Shown: in pieces, positions 8,656 through 16,496 of the stretch
Numbering within the stretch: the first letter of the stretch is position 1
Layout: each line of letters starts with the position of its first letter
Source: Xanthomonas sp. DAR 80977
GTDB taxonomy: Bacteria; Pseudomonadota; Gammaproteobacteria; Xanthomonadales; Xanthomonadaceae
DNA: 64,000 nt
Direction of reading: 5' to 3'
Assembly (NCBI RefSeq): GCF_041240605.1
Contig: NZ_CP162487.1
Span: forward strand, 627,001-691,000
Program-made: the position numbers and the translations under genes
The notes under the pieces: model-generated
The model's database searches: none
Seen by the model: the letters and a program-made list of their open reading frames with translations, nothing else
What the model was told of the DNA's origin: nothing

Positions 8656-9019
8656 TCGGCGCGGTTGGCATCGGCTGCCGCCGACAGCAATGTCGAACGG
8701 CAGCCGATGCCGGCCGGTCGTCGATCGTGCCGGCCGCCGACGGCATGTCGCGTGGCGGAAGCCGCGTGGCTTGCGGCAGGGGCTGTTCGCATCGATGGGC
8801 GGCTCCGTCGTGGCCGTTGGGCTTCCGCGTTGCGTCCGATGTCCGTGTTGGATGCAATCGCTTCACGGGTCTGTTCGGGACAATATCGGCAGCATGGCTG
8901 CGTCGTTCGCACAGTGCTGCAGCGGCATCGGCGCAACGCGTCGCTCGGTTGGACATGGTTTCGACGATCGTTTAGAACTGCCCTCCCTCATCCGCATCAC
9001 CACAAGGCGAATTCCGACA
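8656..9019. other. Intergenic stretch with no gene seen
   Basis: About 360 bases between the first effector and the next lipoprotein gene. Frames run through it but none has a credible start or protein-like composition. I see no terminator with a T-run; a promoter for the next gene is presumably here. Confidence 0.5.
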
Positions 9020-9574
9020 GTGGCCATCGTCAAGCTTCTTCCCGTTTCCTGCCTGCTGGCGCTGTGCGGGCTGACCGCCGCGTGCAACGGCGGATCTTCC
9101 GCCCCGGCGCCGACGGCGGCATCCGCGTCGCCGTCGGCATCCGCCGCCGCTGCGCCTGCGGCCACGCCGGCCGCGGCGCCAGCTGCGGGCGATGCGTCTG
9201 CGGCGAGTGCGCCATCCCCCCAGGCGCCGGCTGCGGCCGCGCCCTCACCCACTTCAGGAGAGACTCCCGTGCTGCGACCGTCCTATGACGCATGCATCAG
9301 CGCCGCCGCAGGCGTGACGCCGACGATGCAGGACTGCATCGAGACCGAATACACCTACCAGGATGGGCGCCTCAACACGGTCTACAAGGCGTTGATGGCC
9401 AAGCTGGGCGACGAGGAAAAGAACGCGTTGCGCGACCAGCAACGCAAGTGGATCGCCGAGCGCGACGAAAAGTGTTTCTACGATCCCGACAGCGGGCAGG
9501 CAGGACGCGTGGACGCCGCCGAATGCCGTCTGGACATGACGGCCAAGCGCGCGGACGAACTGGAAGCGCGCTGA
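9020..9574 (+). CDS. LprI-family (DUF1311) lysozyme-inhibitor lipoprotein, candidate immunity protein
   Basis: 184 residues from a GTG start. The N-terminus is a lipoprotein signal (LLALCGLTAAC, Cys near residue 22). An Ala/Pro/Ser-rich linker of about 60 residues follows, then a compact helical domain of about 95 residues with four Cys (YDAC, MQDC, DEKC, AAEC) and the 'YKALMAKL...RDQQRKWIAERD' pattern of the LprI/DUF1311 family. Members of this family bind and inhibit lysozyme. The gene lies 50 bases upstream of a lysozyme-like secreted effector, exactly the position of an immunity gene, so I infer that it protects the periplasmic peptidoglycan from that effector. The GTG was chosen because it gives a complete signal; upstream codons do not. 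Confidence 0.85.
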   Translation: MAIVKLLPVSCLLALCGLTAACNGGSSAPAPTAASASPSASAAAAPAATPAAAPAAGDASAASAPSPQAPAAAAPSPTSGETPVLRPSYDACISAAAGVTPTMQDCIETEYTYQDGRLNTVYKALMAKLGDEEKNALRDQQRKWIAERDEKCFYDPDSGQAGRVDAAECRLDMTAKRADELEAR

Positions 9575-9623
9575 TTCCAGCAGTGATGTTTGCGATGCAA
9601 CTTTTCAGACAAGGAGATGGACG

Positions 9624-11003
9624 ATGAGCGACAAGGACTGGGAACTGGGTCAGACCTCCAAGCATTACGAGACCGGCGGGCGCGGCGCGAGCACGGTGTC
9701 CTCCGGCATCGACGATCCGGGCGGCGTGTCCTACGGTTCCTACCAGATGACCTCGCAGGTCAAGACCAAGGAAGGCACGGTCATCGTGGGCGGGACCGTG
9801 GCGGCCTTCGTGAAGGACAGCAAGTACGCCGACGACTTCGCCGGCCTGAAGCCCGGCTCGGCCGACTTCAGCGCGAAGTGGAAGGAACTGGCCAAGACCG
9901 ACGGCAGCTTCGCGCAGGAACAGCACGACTACATCAAGCGCACGCACTACGACAAGCTGGTCGACCGGTTGCATGACAAGGGCCTGGACCTGTCCGACCG
10001 CGGTCCGGCGGTGCAGGACGCGCTGTGGAGCACCGCGGTCCAGTACGGCCCCGGCAGCGACAAGAAGCCGGGCGGTTCGGGCGTGTTCCTGAAGGGGATG
10101 GAGGCGAAGTTCGGCAAGGACTACGACCTGTCCAAGCTCTCCGACAAGGACATCGTCGGCGCGGTGCAGGACTACAAGGCCGAGCACGTCAAGGAGCTGT
10201 TCCCGCGGGTGGAGAAGCAGAAGACCCTCGACTCGCTAAAGAACCGTGCCGAGAACGAGAAGGCGGACCTGTTCAAGCTGGCCGACCTGGACAAGACGGT
10301 CGCCAAGACCGGCGAGCAGCACGACAGCCGCGAGCGCGCGTCGCAGCCGGGCAAGTCGCACGGCGGCAACGGCCCGCACGCGGAGAACGGCGACGGCGTG
10401 CTCAAGCGCAACGAGCAGGGCGCGGCGGTGAAGGACCTGCAGGAGAAGCTGTCCAAGCTCGGCTACCTGGACGCGAAGGACGCCATCGGCACCTACGGTC
10501 CGAAGACCGAGGCGGCGGTGGAGAAATTCCAGCAGGACAACCGGCTCAAGGGCGTGGACGGCAAGGCCGGTCCGGAGACGCTCGCTTCCATCGACAAAAA
10601 CCTGCAACGGCAGCAGGGCGTCGACCAGTTGCGCCACGACAATCCGATGTTCGACCAGGCGGTCAAGCAGCTGGAGAAGCAGGGACCGAACGGCGGTTTC
10701 GGCAGCCGCGAGGAGATGCAGCGCGCGGCCGGGCAGGTGGCGTTCGAAGCCAAGGTCAACGGCATGTCGCGCATCGACGACCTGGTGAACAGCACCGACG
10801 GCAAGGGCATGATCGCGGTGGAGCGCAACCCGAACAACCCGCACGACGTGAACCGCGCCTACGTCGATCGCCAGCAGGCGGCGACGGTGCCGCTGGAGCA
10901 GAGCCAGCAGCAGCTGACGGCCGAAACCCAGCGCCAGGCGCAGGAGCAGAGCCAGGACCAGCAGCGCACCCAGACGCAAGCGGCGCCGTCGCAAGGGCGT
11001 TGA
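9624..11003 (+). CDS. Putative X-T4SS effector: lysozyme-like + peptidoglycan-binding + XVIPCD
   Basis: 459 residues. Residues about 10-205 form a lysozyme-like (chitosanase-related) hydrolase: 'HYETGGRGASTVSSGIDDPGGVSYGSYQM' holds the putative catalytic Glu16, with 'QHDYIKRTHYDKLV' and 'VQDALWSTAVQYGPG' downstream; this architecture occurs in phage and secretion-system cell-wall hydrolases. A charged linker leads to a PG_binding_1 domain (about 257-325, 'NEQGAAVKDLQEKLSKLGYL'). Residues about 340-459 are an XVIPCD nearly identical to that of the first effector, with the Gln-rich C-terminal tail. No signal peptide is present. A strong AAGGAG site lies 7-8 bases before the ATG. Its likely antidote is the LprI lipoprotein immediately upstream. 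Delivery through a VirB/VirD4 machine into competitors is inferred from the XVIPCD; that machine is not encoded in this window. Confidence 0.85.
   Translation: MSDKDWELGQTSKHYETGGRGASTVSSGIDDPGGVSYGSYQMTSQVKTKEGTVIVGGTVAAFVKDSKYADDFAGLKPGSADFSAKWKELAKTDGSFAQEQHDYIKRTHYDKLVDRLHDKGLDLSDRGPAVQDALWSTAVQYGPGSDKKPGGSGVFLKGMEAKFGKDYDLSKLSDKDIVGAVQDYKAEHVKELFPRVEKQKTLDSLKNRAENEKADLFKLADLDKTVAKTGEQHDSRERASQPGKSHGGNGPHAENGDGVLKRNEQGAAVKDLQEKLSKLGYLDAKDAIGTYGPKTEAAVEKFQQDNRLKGVDGKAGPETLASIDKNLQRQQGVDQLRHDNPMFDQAVKQLEKQGPNGGFGSREEMQRAAGQVAFEAKVNGMSRIDDLVNSTDGKGMIAVERNPNNPHDVNRAYVDRQQAATVPLEQSQQQLTAETQRQAQEQSQDQQRTQTQAAPSQGR
10639..10980 (+). repeat. XVIPCD-encoding direct DNA repeat, copy 2
   Basis: Second copy of the segment at 8287-8640. 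Most differences are single-base and many are synonymous. Confidence 0.85.
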
Positions 11004-11309
11004 CCGCTGCGGCGCCGGCGGCCGCCGCCGGCGCCATCGCGTTGCAACAGGCGCCGGCCTGGTTTCACCGGGCTGGCGGCCAATCGTCTCGAGTGCAGAC
11101 GGAACAGCCACGGCGCAGTCGTTCGTGGCTCGCCGCGGTATGGGATTGCACCTGTGCTGCCATGCAGCGCCGCGCTGCGCATCGGGCGCGGCCGCATGTT
11201 CGAGGCGTTTGCAGCAGCGCTGCGCGAGCGGCGCCATCGTCCGCCTGGCGCTCGCAAAGATATAACGCCGCGGCGGCACTGCCGACGCACGGCGCAACGA
11301 TGCTCTTGC
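11004..11309. other. Intergenic stretch between convergent genes, no gene seen
   Basis: About 300 bases between the second effector and the convergent LysR gene. No coding character was seen. It marks the right edge of the effector cluster. Confidence 0.5.
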
Positions 11310-12218
11310 TCACCGCGCCTGTTCGCCGCGCGTGCCCAGGCTGGCCGAGAGATGGTCGATCCATACGCGCAGTTTGGGCAGCACGTGGCGGTGGGAAGGC
11401 CACAGCATCCAGAACGTGCCTTCGACCACGTTGTAGCGCTCCAGCGCCGTCTGCAGCAGGCCCTGCCGCACGGCATCTTCCACCGCGAAATCGGGCAGGT
11501 AGGCGATGCCCATGCCGCCGATGGCCGCGCTCAGCGTGGCTTCGATGCTGCCCAGGGTCATGCTGGTGGGCACGCGCAGTTCGGTCGCCGCTGCGTCCGC
11601 TTCGCCCAGGCGCCACTCCTGCAGCTTGCCGCTCGATGGAAACTTGAAGCGCAGGCAGCGATGGGCCGCCAGCTCCTGCGGGTGCGAGGGCATGCCGTGG
11701 TTGGCGAAGTACAGCGGCGAGCCGCACAGCCTGAAGCGGAACGGGCACAGGCCGCGTGCCGAAAGCCGCGAGTCCGCCAGTGCGCCGCTGCGGATCGCCA
11801 TGTCGAAGCCTTCGTCGACGACGTCGACCAGCCGGTCGCTGAAATCGATATCGAGCTCCACCTCCGGATACGCCTGGGCGAAGGCCGGCAACACCGGCAT
11901 CAGCAGCCGATGCCCCGCGGCGGGCACGCTGATGCGCAGGCGTCCGCGGGGCACGGTCGCGTTCCTGCCGAGCGCGGCCTGCGCATCTTCCAGGTCTTCC
12001 AGGATCCGGCGGCAGCGCTCGAAGAACTGCATGCCTTCCTCGGTGAGGGCGATGCTGCGCGTGCTGCGATGGAACAGCCGCACGCCGAGCCTGGCCTCGA
12101 GCCGCGCGATGCTCTTGCCGATGGCCGAGGGCGACAGCCCCAGCAGCCTGGATGCGGCGACGTAGCTGCGGGTTTCGGCTGCGCGGACGAACGCGGTCAG
12201 CCCGCTCACATGGTCCAT
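11310..12218 (-). CDS. LysR family transcriptional regulator
   Basis: 302 residues. The N-terminal winged helix-turn-helix (about residues 3-62) reads 'GLTAFVRAAETRSYVAASRLLGLSPSAIGKSIARLEARLGVRLFHRSTRS', the canonical LysR pattern, and residues about 90-295 form the ligand-sensing domain of the CrgA-like subgroup ('RGRLRISVPAAGHRLLMPVLPAF'). It is transcribed divergently from an MFS efflux gene (12352) with 133 bases between, the classic arrangement for a LysR protein controlling its neighbour. A 15-base palindrome at 12277-12291 is a candidate operator. The inducer cannot be deduced. Confidence 0.93.
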   Translation of the reverse strand: MDHVSGLTAFVRAAETRSYVAASRLLGLSPSAIGKSIARLEARLGVRLFHRSTRSIALTEEGMQFFERCRRILEDLEDAQAALGRNATVPRGRLRISVPAAGHRLLMPVLPAFAQAYPEVELDIDFSDRLVDVVDEGFDMAIRSGALADSRLSARGLCPFRFRLCGSPLYFANHGMPSHPQELAAHRCLRFKFPSSGKLQEWRLGEADAAATELRVPTSMTLGSIEATLSAAIGGMGIAYLPDFAVEDAVRQGLLQTALERYNVVEGTFWMLWPSHRHVLPKLRVWIDHLSASLGTRGEQAR

Positions 12219-12276
12219 TTTCTCGGCCTCGCGGGACGTGGATTGAGGACTATTTGTCTTTTCTGTCCGAAATCGT

Positions 12277-12291
12277 GGCTTGTTTCAAGCC
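12277..12291. promoter_or_regulatory. Candidate LysR operator palindrome
   Basis: GGCTTG-TTT-CAAGCC is a perfect inverted repeat in the 133-base divergent region between the LysR and MFS genes. Its core resembles the T-N11-A type site bound by LysR proteins. It lies about 60 bases from each start codon, suited to dual control. Confidence 0.55.
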
Positions 12292-12351
12292 GATTGCAGC
12301 CATCCTATCTTGTGTCCATCCGTTTGTGGATGCGCTTGACAAGGACCGGAC

Positions 12352-14007
12352 ATGCAGTTCCCCGACCCCACGCATGACCCCAAAGCGCGGCAATGGCTGC
12401 TTCTCGGTGCGGTATTGCTGGCTGCGTCGTCCATGCCGCTGAGCTTCACCGGCCCGGCGGTGGCGCTGCCCGCCATCGGGCAAGGCCTGGGCGGCAGTCC
12501 CATCGCCCTGAATTGGGTGACCAATGCCTTCATGCTGGGCTTCGGCGGTTGCCTGATGGCGGCCGGCGCGCTCGCCGACCAGTTCGGCCGCCGCCGCCTG
12601 TTCGTTCTGGGCATGGGCGGTTTCGCCGCCGCGTCGCTGGCCCTGGCCTTCGTGCCGGACATCGTCTGGCTGGATGCGCTGCGCGCCGTGCAGGGCGTGG
12701 CCGGCGCGGCGGCCTTCGCCGGCGGCGCGGCGGCCCTGGCCCAGCAATTCGACGGCCATGCGCGCACGCGGGCCTTCAGCCTGCTGGGCACCACCTTCGG
12801 CGTCGGCCTGGCGTTCGGGCCGGTGCTCGCCGGTTTCCTGATCGAACACCTGGGATGGCGCTCGGTCTTTCTCGGCGTCGCCGCGCTCGGTTCGCTGGCC
12901 CTGCTCTGCGGCTGGCGTTGCATGCCCGAATCGCGCGACCCGGAGGCGCAAGGCCTGGACTGGCTCGGCGCCCTCAGCTTCACGGCGGCGTTGACGCTGT
13001 TCACCTATGCGCTGCTGCAGGCGCCGGAGCACGGTTGGGGCGATCGCATGGTGGCCGGCCCGCTGGCCGTCGCGGCCGTGTTGCTGGCGGCCTTCGTGCT
13101 GATCGAGCGCATGGTGAAGCGGCCGATGCTGGACCTGTCCCTGTTCCGCTACCCGCGCTTCATCGGCGTGCAGTTCCTGGCGGCGGCGCCCGCCTATTGC
13201 TACGTCGTGCTGCAGGTGCTGTTGCCGGCGCGCTTCATCGGCATCGAGGGTTACAGCGCGATGGCGGCCGGACGCATGATGATCGCCCTGTCCGCGCCGA
13301 TGCTGATCGTGCCGATCCTGGCGGGCATGCTGACGCGCTGGCTGTCGGCCGGCCTGATCTCCGGGATCGGCTTGCTGACCGCTGCCGGCGGCCTGGCGTG
13401 GCTGGCGCAGTGCACGCCGGGACAGCCTTCCGCGCAGTGGCTGGGGCCGCTGCTGGTGATCGGCCTGGGCACCAGCCTGCCCTGGGGCCTGATGGATGGC
13501 TTGGCGGTCAGCGTGGTGCCCAAGGAGCGCGCCGGCATGGCGATGGGCATCTTCAGCACCACGCGCGTGGCCGGCGAAGGCGTGGCGCTGGCGGTGGTGG
13601 CCGCCATGCTCGCCGCCTTGGTGCAGTCCCGCTTGCGCGACGCGGGACTGGCGGATCTGGCGCAGGCCTTGCCCGAGGCCGCGCAGCGCCTGGCGATGGG
13701 CGACCTGGCGCATGCCGGGAGCGTGTTGCCCTGGATCGATCGGGCCTTGCTGGTGCACGGCTACGGCGATGCCTTTCGCCTCCTGCTCTACATCCTCAGC
13801 GCCATCACGGTGCTGTCGAGCGGCATGGTGTTCGGTTTCCTGACGCATCGCCCGGCCAAGGAGGACGCGCAAGTCCATGTGCCGCCGCCCCCGCCCGACG
13901 CGGCGGCGAGCGGCGATCCTGCGCCGTCGCCCGCGCGCACGGCCATGCGCGAGCCGGCGCCGTGCCGCGGGCGGATGGCGGCGAGCACCGCGAAGCACAA
14001 CGCCTGA
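12352..14007 (+). CDS. MFS drug:proton antiporter, DHA2 (EmrB/QacA-like, 14-TM) family
   Basis: 551 residues with about 14 hydrophobic segments. Family marks include 'NWVTNAFMLGFGGCLMAAGALADQFGRRRLF' (motif A between TM2 and TM3) and 'GTTFGVGLAFGPVLAGFLIEHLGWRSVFL' (motif C, antiporter type). The last 50 residues are a Pro/Ala-rich hydrophilic cytoplasmic tail (VPPPPPDAAASGDPAP), unusual but common in high-GC genomes. It probably exports a hydrophobic compound in exchange for protons across the inner membrane. A good ribosome site (AAGGA) lies about 6-8 bases before the ATG. Control by the divergent LysR gene is likely. No membrane-fusion partner is adjacent. Confidence 0.92.
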   Translation: MQFPDPTHDPKARQWLLLGAVLLAASSMPLSFTGPAVALPAIGQGLGGSPIALNWVTNAFMLGFGGCLMAAGALADQFGRRRLFVLGMGGFAAASLALAFVPDIVWLDALRAVQGVAGAAAFAGGAAALAQQFDGHARTRAFSLLGTTFGVGLAFGPVLAGFLIEHLGWRSVFLGVAALGSLALLCGWRCMPESRDPEAQGLDWLGALSFTAALTLFTYALLQAPEHGWGDRMVAGPLAVAAVLLAAFVLIERMVKRPMLDLSLFRYPRFIGVQFLAAAPAYCYVVLQVLLPARFIGIEGYSAMAAGRMMIALSAPMLIVPILAGMLTRWLSAGLISGIGLLTAAGGLAWLAQCTPGQPSAQWLGPLLVIGLGTSLPWGLMDGLAVSVVPKERAGMAMGIFSTTRVAGEGVALAVVAAMLAALVQSRLRDAGLADLAQALPEAAQRLAMGDLAHAGSVLPWIDRALLVHGYGDAFRLLLYILSAITVLSSGMVFGFLTHRPAKEDAQVHVPPPPPDAAASGDPAPSPARTAMREPAPCRGRMAASTAKHNA

Positions 14008-14101
14008 GCGGCACGCAGGCGGTCGCCGCCATGCGTGCCTCGCGGTCGAATCCAATGGCGCGGGCAGGCCGTCGTGCGCTGCGATGGCCTATGCTGCGTC
14101 C

Positions 14102-14881
14102 ATGCCGCATTTCGCCTCCGTTGCGCCGTCTCCCGTGCCGCGTCGCCTGCGTCAGGCATGGCGCGCACGCCGGGCCGCGCTCGCGCTGTTCGCTGCATGT
14201 GCCATCGTCGGGCCGGGCCGCGCGCTGAGCGCGGCGCCCGCTCCGGTCCTGTCGCCGGCGACCACGCCTGCGCAAGCCGGATTGGTGGACGTGCACGAGG
14301 TCGCGCCGGACATCGCGATGGACATCCGCTATGCCGGCCACGACAACTTCACCGGCCGCCCGGTGCCGGGCTACGACGCACCGACGTGCTACCTGCTGGC
14401 CCCGGTCGCGCAGGCGCTGGCACGCGTGCAGCATGCGCTGCGCGAAGAGGGCTACAGCCTGCAGGTATTCGATTGCTACCGGCCGCAGCGCTCGGTGCGC
14501 GCGTTCGTGAACTGGGCGGGCGACCTGCACGACCAGATCGCCAAGGCGCGCTACTACCCGCACCTGGACAAGCGCGTGCTGCTCGGCGACTACATCGCCG
14601 AGACCTCCGGCCACAGCCGCGGCGCCACCGTCGACCTGGGCCTGCTCGACTGCCGCGGCGGCCATTGCACGCCGCTGGACATGGGCACGGGCTTCGACTT
14701 CTTCGATCCGTCCGCGCACACCGATGCGCCGGGAATCGGCCCCGCGCAACGCGCGAACCGCCAGCGCCTGTTGCGCGCGATGGCGGCGCAGGGCTTCGCC
14801 AACTACCCGCTGGAATGGTGGCACTACACCTTCCAGCCCGAGCCGAGTCCCGGCACCGCCTACGACGTACCGGTACGCTAG
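14102..14881 (+). CDS. Secreted D-alanyl-D-alanine dipeptidase, VanX/DdpX family
   Basis: 259 residues with an N-terminal basic-hydrophobic segment (RRAALALFAACAIVG) acting as a signal peptide or anchor. The catalytic domain has the VanX zinc motif SxHxxGxxxD ('SGHSRGATVDLGL') and the C-terminal 'EWWHYTF' that supplies the catalytic Glu and third zinc ligand; 'DNFTGRPVPGY' and 'FDCYRPQRSV' are also family blocks. It should hydrolyse D-Ala-D-Ala released in the periplasm, a recycling role rather than vancomycin resistance in a Gram-negative. Starts at 14084 and 14102 are both possible; 14102 gives the more regular signal peptide. Confidence 0.9.
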   Translation: MPHFASVAPSPVPRRLRQAWRARRAALALFAACAIVGPGRALSAAPAPVLSPATTPAQAGLVDVHEVAPDIAMDIRYAGHDNFTGRPVPGYDAPTCYLLAPVAQALARVQHALREEGYSLQVFDCYRPQRSVRAFVNWAGDLHDQIAKARYYPHLDKRVLLGDYIAETSGHSRGATVDLGLLDCRGGHCTPLDMGTGFDFFDPSAHTDAPGIGPAQRANRQRLLRAMAAQGFANYPLEWWHYTFQPEPSPGTAYDVPVR

Positions 14882-14912
14882 GGCGTCCCGTCTCGCTTCA
14901 TAGGCCAAGCTC

Positions 14913-15110
14913 ATGTCCGGCATGCAAAGCTTCATCGACCTGCAGTGCCCGTATTGCGGCGAATGGATCGACCTGGCGCTGGACCCGTCGGTCGAAGCGC
15001 AGCAGTACGTGGAGGATTGCCAGGTCTGTTGCCGGCCGATGCTGGTGACGGTGGGCTGGGACGAGGACGGCGCGCCAGTGGTGAGCGCCAGTGCCGAGAA
15101 CGACGGCTAG
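14913..15110 (+). CDS. CPXCG-motif small cysteine-rich protein
   Basis: 65 residues with two CxxC knuckles (CPYCG near residue 12 and CQVCCRP near residue 37), a pattern of the CPXCG family that is predicted to bind one zinc ion. An acidic C-terminus follows (WDEDGAPVV). It is cytoplasmic and 31 bases downstream of the dipeptidase gene, so may be co-transcribed. The role of the family is unknown. Confidence 0.85.
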   Translation: MSGMQSFIDLQCPYCGEWIDLALDPSVEAQQYVEDCQVCCRPMLVTVGWDEDGAPVVSASAENDG

Positions 15111-15312
15111 CGCGTTTCCCATCGGCGGGACGACGGCGACGGACACTTGGCGGGCGACGCCGGCTGGCCTTGGGCAATCGGTCGCGATAGGCGCTCCCTG
15201 CAACCTGTCGCGGCGATGCATCCATGCGCTGCCGGAATCCGCAGCGCGAGACCCGCACACGACCGACTGCACCCCCTAGACTGGCGCTGTCCTCGTCACC
15301 GGAAACACCGCA

Positions 15313-15702
15313 ATGAACCTGCCGCTGTACTTCGGCCTGCTGGGCTCGCTCGAAGCCGGGCTGATCGCGCTCGCGGTCGGGTTCCTGATCTATGCGCTGT
15401 GGCATCGCCTGTGCCGCTGGCTGCAGTGGTCCGAGGGCCATGCGCTGGGCTGGTCGTGCCTGATCGCGGTCGCGGTGTCCGCCGGGATCGATTGCTGGAA
15501 CCTGTTCTACACCGGCATCGTGCGCCTGGAGTCGCCGTTGTACGCGCGCCTGGCGCTGGCCAGCATCCACGATCCGAACGAACTGGGCAGCCGGGTGGTG
15601 CTGGAAGTGTCCGGCGCGCTCGCCGGCGTGGCGATCGCGTGGGTCGCGTTCAGTTCGCGTTCAAGCGAAAAATCCGGCGACGGCGAGCGCGAAATCGGGT
15701 GA
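15313..15702 (+). CDS. Small predicted membrane protein of unknown function
   Basis: 129 residues with three likely membrane segments: about 5-30 (LGSLEAGLIALAVGFLIYALW), about 45-65 (LGWSCLIAVAVSAGIDCW) and about 95-115 (VVLEVSGALAGVAIAWVAF). A charged C-terminal tail (SSEKSGDGEREIG) is probably cytoplasmic. The family is not recognised and neighbours do not suggest a role. Confidence 0.7.
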   Translation: MNLPLYFGLLGSLEAGLIALAVGFLIYALWHRLCRWLQWSEGHALGWSCLIAVAVSAGIDCWNLFYTGIVRLESPLYARLALASIHDPNELGSRVVLEVSGALAGVAIAWVAFSSRSSEKSGDGEREIG

Positions 15703-15865
15703 AACACACGCTTTCTTTGCGGGTTGCGAACGTCTCGAACGAAGGCCTTACCGCACGCTCACCAGGCACTAACCAAGCCGGTAGCGCGTGTTTCCGCCGC
15801 GGTGGTTAACGAAGCGTTGCGCAGGCTTTTTCGCAAGGGAATGGATTCAGCCTGGCACCGGCACG

Positions 15866-15903
15866 GTGTGGCCATGCACCGGATTCGACCGGGCATGCCA
15901 CAC
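15866..15903 (+). promoter_or_regulatory. Hairpin in the leader of the EF-hand gene
   Basis: GTGTGGCCATGC (15866-15877) pairs with GCATGCCACAC (15893-15903) with one bulged base, and CCGG repeats (15879-15892) extend the stem. It lies about 25 bases before the ATG at 15930, just upstream of the AAGGAG site, so it probably belongs to the 5' leader. Confidence 0.5.
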
Positions 15904-15929
15904 ACCGAGAGAGCACAAGGAGACCACCC

Positions 15930-16286
15930 ATGAACATTCGTAACCGCACGCCGCTGATCGGGACCGCCGCCATTCTCGCCGCCGCGCTGGCCCTGCCGGC
16001 CTTCGCCCAGGACGCGCAGAGCGATGCCGCCACCCAGGCGCAGTCGCCCACCAGCGCGACCGGCCAGCCCGCGCAGTCCGGCGCTTCGGGCGGCGGCCAG
16101 ACCTGGGCGGACGTCGATACCGACAGCGACGGCGCGATCAGCAAGCAGGAGGCGCAGGTCAACGCAGGCCTCAGCCAGATCTTTGCGCAGGCCGATGCGG
16201 ACCACAACGGCAAGCTGACGCCGGACGAATACAAGGCCTATGTGGCCAAGCAGCAGGGCGGCGCGGCCGGCAGCAACGGCCAGTAA
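15930..16286 (+). CDS. Secreted EF-hand calcium-binding protein
   Basis: 118 residues with a Sec signal peptide ending at ALPAFAQ-D. After a Gln/Ser/Thr-rich linker come two EF-hand loops: 'DTDSDGAISKQE' (about residues 63-74) and 'DADHNGKLTPDE' (about residues 88-99), both with Asp at positions 1, 3 and 5 (Asn at one position), Gly at 6 and Glu at 12. It should bind calcium in the periplasm. A strong AAGGAG site precedes the ATG. A second EF-hand gene follows at 16497. The biological role is unknown. Confidence 0.9.
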   Translation: MNIRNRTPLIGTAAILAAALALPAFAQDAQSDAATQAQSPTSATGQPAQSGASGGGQTWADVDTDSDGAISKQEAQVNAGLSQIFAQADADHNGKLTPDEYKAYVAKQQGGAAGSNGQ

Positions 16287-16309
16287 CGCAGACGCTGGCT
16301 GATTCGACG

Positions 16310-16339
16310 GCCGGCGCGCCTAGACGATGGCGCGCCGGC
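16310..16339. terminator. GC hairpin after the first EF-hand gene
   Basis: GCCGGCGCGCC (16310-16320) and GGCGCGCCGGC (16329-16339) form an 11-bp perfect stem with an 8-base loop. No T-run follows, so intrinsic termination is uncertain. A second 9-bp stem with arms at 16400-16408 and 16414-16422 lies 60 bases further on. Confidence 0.5.
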
Positions 16340-16496
16340 TCCCGCGCAGGACTGCCGCGAGCAGTCCCGCACCGACTCGAATGCGACACGTGCGCAAGGA
16401 AGGGCGGCCTGGTGCCGCCCTTCTGCCGTGTGCGCTTCACCAGGAAACGCGACATGCACGGTGTAGGGTAGCGGTCCGCCGATCGACGAGGCTGCC

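Noticed and set aside
9624..11003. Type VI secretion effector instead of T4SS
   Set aside because: The N-terminal enzyme also occurs with type VI proteins, but the XVIPCD and Gln-rich tail are specific to the type IV killing system.
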